Positions 17,264 to 28,087 of a stretch of DNA of 64,000 bases are shown here, in pieces. Numbering within the stretch: position 1 is the stretch's first letter; every line of letters begins with the position of its first letter. The DNA is from Zhaonella formicivorans (GTDB lineage: Bacteria > Bacillota > DUOV01 > Zhaonellaceae), in NCBI RefSeq assembly GCF_004353525.1, contig NZ_CP085524.1, forward strand, positions 2,328,142 to 2,392,141. The letters run 5' to 3'. The notes beneath the pieces are model-generated. The model worked only from the letters and a program-made list of their open reading frames with translations. It did no database searches and was not told the origin of the DNA. The position numbers and the translations under genes are program-made.

Positions 17264-17950
17264 TCAAAAATTGGGCAAATAACTTTGTACCAAAGGTACT
17301 AGGATAGAAAAAAACAAAATAAAGATGCTAAACAGCGAAATCAGCAGAAACGCCAAAGGAATGATATAAACCGCCGCCGCCTTGCCGTAGCTTATCCCAT
17401 AATTTTCCTTAAGGGCAATTATTTGCAAGACCGCTATCCAGACGAAAATTGCAAAACCCAGCAGGTTGAGCGGTACGCCGCTGGATTTCAGAGCATTGCC
17501 CAGAAAGCTTAAAACCGAGCTAACCAGCACCGGCAGCGAGCTAAAACCAAAACCCGCCAATATGCCTTGCACGGACCCCTGACTTCCGAATAAACCGGCC
17601 AAAGCATGATAAATGCTGATTAAACCAAACCAGAAAGCGAAGATGAGAGGTAAGCCAAAGAGCCAGCCCATGCTCAAAAGTCCATTGAGTATCTGGGCCT
17701 CTTGGGGGCTTATGCCTAAATTGGGCAAGTAGGCTCGCCCCACGGCAAAGTTCATTAAACTGTCAAAAAGGTAGGTCCCAAGAAAAAGCACAAGGCCCCA
17801 GGCCACTTTGCGCTGGGCGCATACATAGCGCAGTGTTTTCACCGGCGTAAAGAAGACTCCGTAAACCAGCTCCAGGAAGGAAAGCGCTTTCGGTTGTTCA
17901 TTTACTGCTTCCTCCATACATTGTTCTTCTTTAAAAGACCCGTTTTCCAT
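17264..17950 (-). CDS. Yip1-domain membrane protein
   Basis: 228 residues with about five hydrophobic helices after a short cytoplasmic N-terminus. The segment LELVYGVFFTPVKTLRYVCAQRK is typical of the start of Yip1/YIF1-like domains in Firmicutes, and the remainder (LFGLPLIFAFWFGLISIYHALAGLFG) fits the fold. The ATG at 17950 follows AGGAGGTG. The role is unknown. Bacterial Yip1-domain proteins are often found near envelope functions, and here sppA follows upstream after a repeat block. Confidence 0.75.
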   Translation of the reverse strand: MENGSFKEEQCMEEAVNEQPKALSFLELVYGVFFTPVKTLRYVCAQRKVAWGLVLFLGTYLFDSLMNFAVGRAYLPNLGISPQEAQILNGLLSMGWLFGLPLIFAFWFGLISIYHALAGLFGSQGSVQGILAGFGFSSLPVLVSSVLSFLGNALKSSGVPLNLLGFAIFVWIAVLQIIALKENYGISYGKAAAVYIIPLAFLLISLFSIFILFFSILVPLVQSYLPNF

Positions 17951-17963
17951 GATACACCTCCTA

Positions 17964-18306
17964 TTAGCTATCAGCCAACAGCGATCAGCTATCAGCTGTT
18001 AGCCATTACACAGTTATGCATTATCGACAGACATTTATGCTTTTTCAGCACCAGCAGTTCTATGAAAATGATGTAAACGTTTATGTCCGTAGAAGCGACC
18101 TTTGTCTGAATCATTAGAGCACCCTGCGATGGCAAAGGACTGAAAGCGGACGAGCAGCATGGACGCTGCGAGAGCGCTGGAGCGGTAGGACGCCGCGTCA
18201 GCGCGTGCCGCTGAAAGTCCGAGGCGAGCAGTTGGTGCTCTTGATTCAGACAGCAGGAGCGACAGGACATAGACGATACAATTATTTAAGAATAGCTGAT
18301 AGCTGC
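17964..18306. repeat. Repeat-filled gap: heptamer arrays and fold-back family B copy 2
   Basis: The 356-bp gap between the Yip1 gene and sppA holds no gene. A CAGCTAT-type array (17964-18003) faces a short complementary array (18286-18304). Between them lies the family B core (18138-18219). Its outer arms GTCTGAATCATTAGAGCACC (about 18102-18121) and GGTGCTCTTGATTCAGAC (about 18234-18251) are inverted repeats not found in copy 1. Confidence 0.8.
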
Positions 18307-19203
18307 TTAACGAACAGTTAGCGCCTTGTCACTGGCATAGTTAAATAATTCAAGCTTTGAGCCGAGGCCGCCAAGGAACAGTTCCCAAGGGGACCGGGCA
18401 TCGTACCTGACTATTTGGGGCTCCCCTTTGATACCTGCCATTTGGGCTGTTATTTTGATGGCATCGTAATAGTTGCCCAGTTCATCCACCAACCCCAGTT
18501 CTTTGGCCTGGGCACCCGTGTAAACCCTGCCGTCTGCCAATTCTTTTACCCGCTCTACCGATAATTTGCGCCCTTTGGCCACAACCTCCACAAACTGGTT
18601 ATAGATATCATCAACCATTGCTTGGAGTATCTGGCGCTCCTCCGGGGTCAACTCCCTGGCACTGGAGCCCATGTCTTTGTGAGGGCCGCTTTTGACCACT
18701 CTTATATCTATGCCGATTTTCCGGTATAATTCCTCCAGGTTTTGCAACTCCATGATTACGCCGATGCTGCCGGTCATGGTGGCAGGGTTGGCTACGATTT
18801 TATCAGCCAAGGCAGCAATCCAGTAGCCCCCGGATGCGGCCATGTCACCCATAGAAGCTACTACTATTTTACCTGCCTGCTTCAGCTTTTCCACTTCCAT
18901 CCCTATCTCCTGGGCTGCCGGAGAACTGCCACCAGGCGTGTTAAGGCGAAGGAGCACCGCCTGCACACTATCGTCTTCCCGCGCTTGTTTCAGCTGTTCC
19001 ATAATGGCAAAGGAACCTGCCCCGCCTCCGAAAATATCCCCTCCGGAGTCACCGGTTATTTCACCTTCGATAAAAATCACCGCAATCTTGCCGCCCCCGC
19101 CCTGGGACACCCCATTAGCCTTTGGCCTGTAGACAAGGGCCGCAGCCAAGATTCCCAAAAACACCAACAAAATTAAACCGCCAACTACCGTTTTCTTGCT
19201 CAT
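18307..19203 (-). CDS. sppA: Signal peptide peptidase SppA
   Basis: 298-residue membrane serine protease that degrades leftover signal peptides. One N-terminal transmembrane helix (about 7-25) anchors an S49 domain. The nucleophile Ser lies in MGDMAASGGYWIAALADKIVA and the general-base Lys in KSGPHKDMGSSARELT, the Ser-Lys dyad of the family. Length matches the short Gram-positive SppA form. It is followed downstream by repeats and the Yip1 gene. Confidence 0.93.
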   Translation of the reverse strand: MSKKTVVGGLILLVFLGILAAALVYRPKANGVSQGGGGKIAVIFIEGEITGDSGGDIFGGGAGSFAIMEQLKQAREDDSVQAVLLRLNTPGGSSPAAQEIGMEVEKLKQAGKIVVASMGDMAASGGYWIAALADKIVANPATMTGSIGVIMELQNLEELYRKIGIDIRVVKSGPHKDMGSSARELTPEERQILQAMVDDIYNQFVEVVAKGRKLSVERVKELADGRVYTGAQAKELGLVDELGNYYDAIKITAQMAGIKGEPQIVRYDARSPWELFLGGLGSKLELFNYASDKALTVR

Positions 19204-19227
19204 GGTACTCCCTCACCCCGCCTGTTA

Positions 19228-19330
19228 ATAAATTTTGATTTTGAATTATTTTTAATTTTGAATTTTGGGTTTTGAATTTTGAGTTTTGAGGCTTGTAATT
19301 CTTAATTCAAAATTCTTAATTCAAAATTCT
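19228..19330. repeat. AT-rich heptamer array
   Basis: Repeats of about AATTTTG, GGTTTTG, TAATTCA and AAATTCT with 7-bp spacing fill the gap between alr and sppA. The left half and right half are complementary, as in the CAGCYNT arrays, but the base composition is quite different. Confidence 0.75.
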
Positions 19331-20520
19331 TAACCGGTTTGCCCCGGAGCGGAAAGCTCCCACTCCCCGCTGGTCATCCTGGCGAGATATGGCCGGCCTG
19401 CTTTAAAATAGACCCTGGGCAAACGGGGATTGGTTGATAAACGCCTGATATTCACTTGAACTTCATCCCCGATTTTTACCTTTTCGTCCGCTTGCACCAT
19501 GGAAAGCTGCATTCCCAGACGGCCCACCAGGGGATACATTTTACCATTAATTGTTACGTTCACAGTCCCGGACCTGCCCAGATACTCCAAAATCAATTTG
19601 GCCATCATTTTGAACAGGTCCGGCAAACCTTTTGGTCTGATGGCAGGCATCACCGTCAACCCATCGGCCCACCCCAAAGGTATTACAGCAATGGTAGTTA
19701 ATCTTTCGGCAACGTAGTCCCGGCCGTAACCGACGCTTGTCCCCGCTGCAATTTCTTTCAGGTGGATAACCCTGGCTTTTATCTGCCAGGGATCTTTTAA
19801 GTCAAGCCTGTTTTTGGCCAGCGCCGGATGTTGTCCGTAAAGCACCGTGCCCACCCTGACCATGTTCAAGTGCATCTCAGGCAAATCCAAGGTAGCTGCG
19901 CTGTTGCAGACGTGCCGGAAAGGGATCTCCAGCCCCAGTTCGGCAGCTTTTTGCAGCACGCGCCCAAATCTGGCAAACTGTTCCTTGGTAAAGGAATCGC
20001 CTTGGCAGGCCCGGGCAAAATGGGTGAAAATACCTTCAAGGTAAATTTCGGGGTAAGACGCCGCCTTTTCCAGAAAAGGCCCTGCCTCCTCGGGCAGAAT
20101 ACCGGTCCTGCCCATGCCCGTTTCTATTTTCAGGTGGACAGGAACCCTCCCCTTGCCTTGAACCAAACCGGCCAGAGCTTCTACCTGCCCCAGGCTGCTG
20201 ACGGCGGGAGTCAAATTGTATTTTATAATCAAGCCGGCCTCGCCGGGCAGGAAGGGACTCATCACCAGAATAGGCAGCTCAATGCCGAATTCCCGTAATT
20301 CCACCCCTTCATCCACAGTTGTTACGCCCAGCATGGAAGCGCCCGCCTCGGCCAGGACTCTGGCCGTTTCAACAGCCCCCAAGCCGTAAGCATCAGCTTT
20401 AACCACTGCCAGGATATGTACATCGGGGCCCACCAGTTCTTTCACCCGAGCAAAATTATGCCTGATGGCATCGGTATCTATTTCAACCCAGCGGTTGCCG
20501 ACAATGTCACGCCAGGACAT
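19330..20520 (-). CDS. alr: Alanine racemase
   Basis: PLP enzyme converting L- to D-alanine for peptidoglycan. 396 residues. The PLP lysine motif VVKADAYGLGAVETA is at about 40, with KIETGMGRTG and the C-terminal catalytic-Tyr region (VGYGRDYVAERLTTIAVIPLGWADG) and VGRLGMQLSMVQ also visible. In the last motif the more usual residues are GRICMDQ, so a Gln and Leu there are slightly divergent. It is upstream of sppA and 14 bp from the FemX-like gene, probably in one envelope operon. Confidence 0.94.
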   Translation of the reverse strand: MSWRDIVGNRWVEIDTDAIRHNFARVKELVGPDVHILAVVKADAYGLGAVETARVLAEAGASMLGVTTVDEGVELREFGIELPILVMSPFLPGEAGLIIKYNLTPAVSSLGQVEALAGLVQGKGRVPVHLKIETGMGRTGILPEEAGPFLEKAASYPEIYLEGIFTHFARACQGDSFTKEQFARFGRVLQKAAELGLEIPFRHVCNSAATLDLPEMHLNMVRVGTVLYGQHPALAKNRLDLKDPWQIKARVIHLKEIAAGTSVGYGRDYVAERLTTIAVIPLGWADGLTVMPAIRPKGLPDLFKMMAKLILEYLGRSGTVNVTINGKMYPLVGRLGMQLSMVQADEKVKIGDEVQVNIRRLSTNPRLPRVYFKAGRPYLARMTSGEWELSAPGQTG

Positions 20521-20534
20521 ATTTTCACCTCTTC

Positions 20535-21617
20535 TTATCTACGGAGTTTCTTCTTAATATCGATGAGTGTCCTGATCCCTTTATAATAAATGGGCTCTGC
20601 AAAATTCCACAAGCCATACATGAGCGGGTCGAAAACCAGGTCATACTCGCCGATAAATTCGGTGTATTCTCCGTTAAAACCCTTTTTAAAGCGGTATAGG
20701 CCGTACAAAGGGTTGTCCTCGCTCAAATGGCCCGGCACCCCGCGGAAATCATACAAGGTGCAGTTATTTTCCTTGGCCCAGGTAATCATGGTCCACTGGA
20801 GCAGGTAATTGGGCATCACGTTGCGGTACTTGTTGCTGGAAGCTCCATAGAGGTACCAGACTTTATCACCGAAAATCAGCGCCAACGTCCCGGCGATGAC
20901 TTTTCCTTCATATTCGGCCAAAAAAATCCTGGCCAACCCGTTTTCCACCAGGTGGTCCCAAATGGTAGAAAAGTAGTCATAGGATCGGATTAGGAACTTG
21001 TCCCGTTCCGCCGTTTCAATCAGCACCTGGTAGAACACCTTTAAATCATCTTTATTTGTCGCCACCCTGATGGTTACGCCTTTTTTCTGGGCCAGGCGGA
21101 TGTTGTAACGGGTTTTCTGGTGCAGGTTGGCAAAAAGTTCATCCAGCGAAGGGGTAATATCCAGCCGGAAAACAAATCGGGGCTGGGTCCCTTCAAATCC
21201 CTCTCCCGCTTTGGCCGGTCTAAAGCCCGCCCTTTTAAAATACCGGAGAAATTCCTCATTTTGCACCGGAATATCCGGATCTATTTTCAACATGATGGCG
21301 CCGTGCTCTTTTGCAAGCTTCTGGGTTTCCCCCCACAGGAAATCCATCAATTCGTAGTTGGTAGGGTCTGCCACCGGCCCCCGGGGGGCATAAAAAATGG
21401 TCCTGTTAATACCGGGGATGCGCCGCTTCAGAATGGACAGCGCTGCTACAATTTTCTCCCCGTCTTCAACTACTAAGCGCAGGGGTTCCCAGCCGGTCAA
21501 CCCTTTGATTTCCCCCCACTCATAGGATTGCAAAATATGGCCTTTCGGGGCCCAGGCCACAAATTCGTTGAATCTATTCCGTTCATCTTCTCCGATTAGA
21601 CGCGCGGTCCAACTCAT
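20535..21617 (-). CDS. FemAB/FemX-family peptidyltransferase
   Basis: 360-residue tRNA-dependent aminoacyltransferase-like protein with two GNAT-type halves. Family segments are visible: GHILQSYEWGEIKGLTGWEP near the N-terminus, YAPRGPVADP, and LHQKTRYNIRLAQKKGVTI, then the C-terminal YLYGASSNKYRNVMPNYLLQWTMITWAKENNCTLYDFRGVPG. Members attach the first amino acid to peptidoglycan stem peptides. It lies 14 bp upstream of alr, a fitting neighbour for wall synthesis. Which amino acid is added cannot be deduced. Confidence 0.9.
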   Translation of the reverse strand: MSWTARLIGEDERNRFNEFVAWAPKGHILQSYEWGEIKGLTGWEPLRLVVEDGEKIVAALSILKRRIPGINRTIFYAPRGPVADPTNYELMDFLWGETQKLAKEHGAIMLKIDPDIPVQNEEFLRYFKRAGFRPAKAGEGFEGTQPRFVFRLDITPSLDELFANLHQKTRYNIRLAQKKGVTIRVATNKDDLKVFYQVLIETAERDKFLIRSYDYFSTIWDHLVENGLARIFLAEYEGKVIAGTLALIFGDKVWYLYGASSNKYRNVMPNYLLQWTMITWAKENNCTLYDFRGVPGHLSEDNPLYGLYRFKKGFNGEYTEFIGEYDLVFDPLMYGLWNFAEPIYYKGIRTLIDIKKKLRR

Positions 21618-21636
21618 TCTCTTACCTCCTGTGCAA

Positions 21637-21774
21637 GCTATCAGCCGTTAGCCTTCAGCCATCAGCTAATGGCAATGTCTTAGTATTCCTCTTTAGATTA
21701 TATAGTATTTAGGATTATTACACTCAATAAATATACGTGATTAAAAGCTAACGGCTGCCGGCTGGTGGCTGATG
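21637..21774. repeat. Inverted heptamer pair
   Basis: CAGCCGT/CAGCCAT-type array at 21637-21667 facing a complementary array at 21743-21774, between pyrG and the FemX-like gene. Confidence 0.7.
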
Positions 21775-21783
21775 ACCTATAGT

Positions 21784-21812
21784 TAAAAAGACTTTGGCGT
21801 TACCAAAGTCTT

Positions 21813-21815
<3 letters not shown>
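21784..21815 (-). terminator. pyrG terminator
   Basis: AAAAGACTTTGG/CCAAAGTCTTTT stem with a T-run on the minus strand, overlapping the pyrG stop region. Confidence 0.85.
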
Positions 21816-23450
<1,635 letters not shown>

Positions 23451-23486
23451 CTATCCCTTATCCTAGTATGTGTCAATAAGGCGGGT

Positions 23487-25169
23487 TTACATCCTTTCGG
23501 GGGCTGAAACACCGATTAAATTGAGCAAATTGTTTAATGTAATCCGGGTCGCTTCAACCAGCTGGAGCCTTGCTGCCGAAAGCTCCGGTTCAATGTTTAA
23601 TACCCGGCAATTGGTATAGAAGCTGTGGAACAAACCGGCCAGTTCATGGGCGTACCTGGTCAGGCGATGGGGTTCCAAAGCCACAGCCGCACCGGCTATC
23701 AAACCGGGAAAATCGGCGATTTTGCGCAGCAGTTCCAATTCGCTTGGGTCCTGCAGCAACTCCGGATTTGCTTCTCCCAAAGCCGGAACCGTCACACCGG
23801 CCTCTTTGGCCTGACGCAAAATACTGCAGATCCTGGCATGGGCATACTGCACATAAAATACCGGGTTTTCCGCAGATTGGGATTTGGCCAGATCCAGGTC
23901 AAAATCCAAGTGGCTGTCGGCGCTGCGCATTACAAAGAAATACCGGGCCGCATCCCGGCCTACCTCTTCCATGAGCTCGCTCAAGGTAACGTACTGTCCG
24001 GTCCGCTTGGACATGCGCACCAGCTCGCCGCCTGAAAACAGCCGCACAAGCTGCATGAGCACTACATCCAGCCGGTCAGGGTTATAACCCAGGGCCTTGA
24101 CCGCCCCCTTCATCCGGGCCACGTGACCATGATGATCTGCTCCCCACAGGTTGATCACCCACTCAAAACCCCGTTCAAATTTATTTAAATGATAGGCGAT
24201 ATCGGCGGCAAAATAGGTGGGTACGCCGTTGGCCCTGACCACCACTTCATCTTTTTCATCGCCGAACTCAGTAGTTTTAAACCACAGGGCCCCGTCTTTT
24301 TCGTAGATATACCCTTTGCTCCGCAGTTCCTCGATGACCCTGGCCACAGCGCCGGAATCATGCAGGCTTTTTTCACTGAACCAGACATCGTAATTAACTC
24401 CGAACTCCGCCAGCACATTTCTAATGTGACTCAGCTTTTCATGAAGGGCATACTGAACCAGCACCCCCCGGCGTTCCTGGGGGTCGCTTTCCAGATACTT
24501 TTCTCCGTGCTCTTTAATAAACCCCTGCACGGTAGCAATCAGATCTTCCCCGTGGTAACCCTCTTCGGGGAAAGGGACATCCTGCCCCAAGGCCTGCAAA
24601 TACCTGGCTTCCAGTGATAAGCCGAAGTTTTCGATCTGGTTGCCGGCATCATTGATGTAGTATTCCCGGGTTACGTCGAACCCTGCTGCCGAAAGCAAGC
24701 TGGCAATGGTGTCTCCCAAAGCGGCACCCCGGGCGTTGCCCATATGTAAAAGACCTGTGGGGTTGGCGCTGACAAACTCCACCTGTACTTTTTTGCCCTG
24801 GCCCACGTTGGACGTGCCGTAGGCTTGTCCCTCTTCCAGGACCTGAGGTATAACCTTGTAGAGCCACCTGCTGTCAAGCCTGAAGTTGATAAAACCGGGA
24901 CCGGCTATTGCGATGTCTTTGACCCAGGTGCCTTGTTTATTAAAATATTTGACGATGCTATCCGCGATTTGCCGCGGGGCTTTTTTGGCCTCCCTGGTCA
25001 AAAGCATGGCCAGGTTGGTGGCAAAATCGCCGTGGTTTTTTTCCCGGGGCACTTCCAGCACAAAATCAGGCAGGGCACCAAAGGAAAGTTCACCCGCCTC
25101 TTTGGCAGCCTCGGCGGCTTGGGCCAATGCCTCTTTGATTCGATTTTCTATGCTCTGCACAATATCCAC
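23487..25169 (-). CDS. argS: Arginyl-tRNA synthetase
   Basis: Class I aminoacyl-tRNA synthetase of about 560 residues. The HIGH-type motif is [27 protein letters not shown]. The KMSKS equivalent is [13 protein letters not shown]. An N-terminal Add-1 domain (about 1-100) and C-terminal DALR anticodon-binding domain ([15 protein letters not shown] onward) are present. Two starts are possible: GTG at 25184 overlaps the ribosome-binding site, so GTG at 25169 ([15 protein letters not shown]), about eight bases after GTGAGGT, is preferred. Confidence 0.96.
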   Translation of the reverse strand: MDIVQSIENRIKEALAQAAEAAKEAGELSFGALPDFVLEVPREKNHGDFATNLAMLLTREAKKAPRQIADSIVKYFNKQGTWVKDIAIAGPGFINFRLDSRWLYKVIPQVLEEGQAYGTSNVGQGKKVQVEFVSANPTGLLHMGNARGAALGDTIASLLSAAGFDVTREYYINDAGNQIENFGLSLEARYLQALGQDVPFPEEGYHGEDLIATVQGFIKEHGEKYLESDPQERRGVLVQYALHEKLSHIRNVLAEFGVNYDVWFSEKSLHDSGAVARVIEELRSKGYIYEKDGALWFKTTEFGDEKDEVVVRANGVPTYFAADIAYHLNKFERGFEWVINLWGADHHGHVARMKGAVKALGYNPDRLDVVLMQLVRLFSGGELVRMSKRTGQYVTLSELMEEVGRDAARYFFVMRSADSHLDFDLDLAKSQSAENPVFYVQYAHARICSILRQAKEAGVTVPALGEANPELLQDPSELELLRKIADFPGLIAGAAVALEPHRLTRYAHELAGLFHSFYTNCRVLNIEPELSAARLQLVEATRITLNNLLNLIGVSAPERM

Positions 25170-25197
25170 AACAGTCGACCTCACTCTTTATTGGCTT

Positions 25198-25355
25198 ACA
25201 GCCAATAGCCATCAGCCTTCAGCTGTTAGCTATTGCTGTATTCCTTATTAGAATCTTATTATGTAATTATTTCCGGACTAGCCCTGCATCTGGTAACTCC
25301 AAACCTGAGCTTGAATCAAAGCTGATTGCTGATAGCGGCTAGCTGAAGGCTAATA
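25198..25355. repeat. Inverted heptamer pair
   Basis: CAGCCTT-type array at 25198-25231 facing AGCTGAAGGCT-type units at 25320-25355, between argS and the DUF1934 gene. Confidence 0.7.
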
Positions 25356-25356
25356 G

Positions 25357-25782
25357 TCATTTCTGCTCCACAGTTATCTGCAGTTCATTATAGCTCGCCT
25401 TTTCGTCTGCTATCTGCAACTCATACTCTAGGTTAATACTTCCACCATTATCTGTCAAGTCAACCTCCACCCTGGAAGGAATGACACCAACTTGCATTGT
25501 GCCGTAAGGGGTTACAAAAAGGCTGCTGTTCAAAACCCCTTTCTCGAAAACCTGTTTTTGCTCGGAGCTGCCCATCCTGTTCAAAATCACTTTTTTCGGA
25601 CCGGCCTTGATGGTGGTCGTAGTTCCTTCCATGCCGGAGAGTTCGGTTTCTGAGTAAATTATATAGTAGAAATCATCTTTTTTGTAGAATTGCCCGGGGG
25701 TAATCAGTTCAATTCGTTCTGTCTCCCCATATTCGTCGGTGTGGGAAGCCGAGATTTTGATCATTACTTCCTTTTTAATCAT
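25357..25782 (-). CDS. DUF1934 (YwiB-like) beta-barrel protein
   Basis: 141 residues from an ATG preceded by GAGGAGGT. The lipocalin-like DUF1934 pattern is seen: an N-terminal strand MIKISASH, the YYIIYSETELSGMEGTTTTIKAG segment with the conserved Glu, then ILNRMGSSEQKQVFEKG and SLFVTPYGTMQVGVIPSRV. Location directly upstream of argS and pyrG is the standard Firmicutes arrangement (ywiB-argS). The function is not known; a small-ligand-binding role is often suggested for the fold. Confidence 0.9.
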   Translation of the reverse strand: MIKKEVMIKISASHTDEYGETERIELITPGQFYKKDDFYYIIYSETELSGMEGTTTTIKAGPKKVILNRMGSSEQKQVFEKGVLNSSLFVTPYGTMQVGVIPSRVEVDLTDNGGSINLEYELQIADEKASYNELQITVEQK

Positions 25783-25882
25783 CGCCCTCTTACCTCCTCG
25801 GCATGAATCTCTCTTTATTCGGCAGATTCTTCTCGCTTTCGCCTACCCGGAGAGTTTTTGTGTGTTGTAGTAATGCCGATCT

Positions 25883-25916
25883 AAATAACCCTCCGCTGGT
25901 ATCGCGGAGGGTTATT
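25883..25916 (-). terminator. Terminator of the sigma/anti-sigma operon
   Basis: AATAACCCTCCGC/GCGGAGGGTTATT stem just after the anti-sigma gene stop. Confidence 0.85.
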
Positions 25917-25927
25917 GATACACTTGT

Positions 25928-27430
25928 TTATTCAGGCATGGTTGCCAAGTAGATCCCTCGCAGGCTGCTGTCCGGTTCCGCCCAGTCAAAAAGTATCTTC
26001 TTGGAGTCGGCAGACCAGGCGATGGTCATAGCACCCAGGCTGTCGCCTCTCGGCACTACCTGCCAAGTTTGTCCTTGGTCGCGCAGCAAGACATAGATGG
26101 TGTTTTGGGCATCAGTGAAGGCCACTTTTTTGCCATCCGGCGACCAGCTTAGGACATTGCCACCGCCAATTTCGCTGCGGCGCGTAATTTCAGAACCGTC
26201 GGCGAGAGCCAGCCACAGGCCGTGCTCTCCTTTATTTTTGCTCTTGATGCTGATGGCGACTGTTTTGCCGTCAGGCGACCAAGCAAACGTAACTTTTTCA
26301 GCTGTAAGCTTTTGGGTCAAGGCCACAGTTTCACTGCTTTCAAGGTTGGTAACCACAACCTGCCCTTCGACCAGCGCCAAAGTACGCTTTCCATCGGGAG
26401 ACTTAGCCGCAGGCCCAGCCGGTTTAGCGCTCTCCACGGCGTTGCGGGCAATTAATTGGGCAGCGCCGTCAGGCAGTTCTTTGGACCAAATGCTGTAGTT
26501 ACCGGCGTCGGCATCTTTGGTCGAAAGGTAAACCACGTCCTTACCTCCGGAACCCCATTCGGGATTCACATTGCTGAAGCCCTTATCTACTGCCACGGGA
26601 ACACGCCTGAGTTCCCGGACAGATAAGTTGCCCTTAACAGTGGCAGCCATGATGGGACCTTCCAGGCGGGGCGGAATTACTTTTTCCTCCTGCGGTATTG
26701 TCCCCTGCTGATCCTGATCATTTTTTACTTGGCCGCTTTGTCCCTTTGACTGCTCACCGTCAGAAGTTTTTTCCGGTTTGCCGTCACTATCCTTAGAAGT
26801 TTGCTGCTTCAGCGGATCGTTATCTTCGGGCTGGGGTTGATTTGCACCCGGGTCAGCAGTCTCTGTCTCCCGGTGATCCTGTCCTGTTGTACCCGGTTCC
26901 GCCGCCTTTCCGGGCTGATTAACAGGTATAGTCGGTCCGGGATCCTGAGGGTTGATACGCTCTACGATATTCAAAAGCTTGGACCCGTTATTTCCCGTGC
27001 CCGGGTTGATTTTGGGCAAGGTTGGTATGCTGTAATAGAGCAGCATTAAACCTGCCACTGCAACCAGGACAAAGTAAGAAGCGACCCTGGACAATCTTGC
27101 CCCGGCATTTACGATGGAATGGAGCCAATGTTTTGAGGCGGCTTCCTTTCTCTTCAGCTGAATGACGCTAAGCGGTTTGTCCTGCTCTTGGCCTTGTTGT
27201 TCAGACTCAAATGCTGCTATTTTGCTCATTACCCGGTCTGCAAAACCCGGCGGAGGCTCAACCGGAGTGCAAAAAGTTTCCAAAAGGCGATTGGTTTGCC
27301 TGGCTAAATTTAACTCATGCTGACAGGCCGGGCAGTTAGAAAGGTGGGCAAAAAAGGATCGCTCTACTTGATTGGAGAGCTGACCGTCCAAATAAGTATA
27401 AATTGCTTGTTTAGCTTCCAGACATCTCAT
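25928..27430 (-). CDS. Transmembrane anti-sigma factor with beta-propeller domain
   Basis: 500 residues. An N-terminal zf-HC2 anti-sigma zinc finger (FFAHLSNCPACQHEL; H-x3-C-x2-C at about 28-35) precedes one transmembrane helix near 115-135 (YFVLVAVAGLMLLYYSIP). A long Pro/Asp/Gln-rich linker (about 150-235) leads to an outer TolB/WD40-like propeller with repeated WSPDGK/WSADSK blades. It overlaps the sigma gene by 20 bp, so the two are translationally coupled. The zinc finger should hold the sigma factor at the membrane and the propeller probably senses an extracytoplasmic signal. Confidence 0.87.
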   Translation of the reverse strand: MRCLEAKQAIYTYLDGQLSNQVERSFFAHLSNCPACQHELNLARQTNRLLETFCTPVEPPPGFADRVMSKIAAFESEQQGQEQDKPLSVIQLKRKEAASKHWLHSIVNAGARLSRVASYFVLVAVAGLMLLYYSIPTLPKINPGTGNNGSKLLNIVERINPQDPGPTIPVNQPGKAAEPGTTGQDHRETETADPGANQPQPEDNDPLKQQTSKDSDGKPEKTSDGEQSKGQSGQVKNDQDQQGTIPQEEKVIPPRLEGPIMAATVKGNLSVRELRRVPVAVDKGFSNVNPEWGSGGKDVVYLSTKDADAGNYSIWSKELPDGAAQLIARNAVESAKPAGPAAKSPDGKRTLALVEGQVVVTNLESSETVALTQKLTAEKVTFAWSPDGKTVAISIKSKNKGEHGLWLALADGSEITRRSEIGGGNVLSWSPDGKKVAFTDAQNTIYVLLRDQGQTWQVVPRGDSLGAMTIAWSADSKKILFDWAEPDSSLRGIYLATMPE

Positions 27431-28007
27431 GTTTCCCCCCCCTTTCCAATACCAGACTCAATCTCTTTTGCAACAGGGATTTACCCCTGAACAACCTGGT
27501 TTCAATGGTAGTAACCGGCAAGTCCATGACTTCCGCAATCTGCTGGTAGCTCAAATCTTCCAAATACCTTAACACCAATGGCACCCGGTAGTTTTCCGGC
27601 AGCTCCGCGATTGCCTGCTGAACCAGCCTCTGGGTTTCCTTGACCTCGGCATAGTCCTCGGGCTGTGACTCTTTTTTAGGGACCAACGGTGCAAATTCAA
27701 TCACTTTTTCCAAAGGCACGTCCTGCTGCGGTTTTTTGCGCAGCGCCGTATAGCAGACGTTGCTGGCCACCTTATACATCCAGGGAAAAAAAGGCCTGTT
27801 GCCATCATACTTGTCCAAGACCTGATACAACTTTAAGAAGACTTCCTGGGCCAAATCCTGCGCATCTTCGACGTGGTTAGTCAACCGGTAAGTCAGGCTG
27901 AAGATTTGTTTTTGGTACCTGCGTACAATTTCCGCAAAAGCTGCACGGTCACCGCTCAGGCAGAGCTGAACTAAGACTTCATCAGCCAGTGCATCCAACC
28001 AACTCAC
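27411..28007 (-). CDS. ECF sigma factor (SigW-like)
   Basis: 198 residues. Region 2 is at about 22-90 (FAEIVRRYQKQIFSLTYRLTNHVEDAQDLAQEVFLKLYQ and FFPWMYKVASNVCYT). Region 4 is at about 130-185 (AIAELPENYRVPLVLRYLEDLSYQQIAEVMDLPVTTIETRLFRGKSLL). The pairing with a downstream zf-HC2 protein is the standard ECF module. The regulon cannot be predicted here. Autoregulation is likely but I did not find a clear ECF promoter in the repeat-rich upstream region. Confidence 0.92.
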   Translation of the reverse strand: MSWLDALADEVLVQLCLSGDRAAFAEIVRRYQKQIFSLTYRLTNHVEDAQDLAQEVFLKLYQVLDKYDGNRPFFPWMYKVASNVCYTALRKKPQQDVPLEKVIEFAPLVPKKESQPEDYAEVKETQRLVQQAIAELPENYRVPLVLRYLEDLSYQQIAEVMDLPVTTIETRLFRGKSLLQKRLSLVLERGGKHEMSGS

Positions 28008-28087
28008 ATCCTTCGTGCTCTCTACAATGTAATACTATGGTCCTGCTGCAAAACTTGCAGGGATTATGGGAAATTTTTAAAAAAAAA

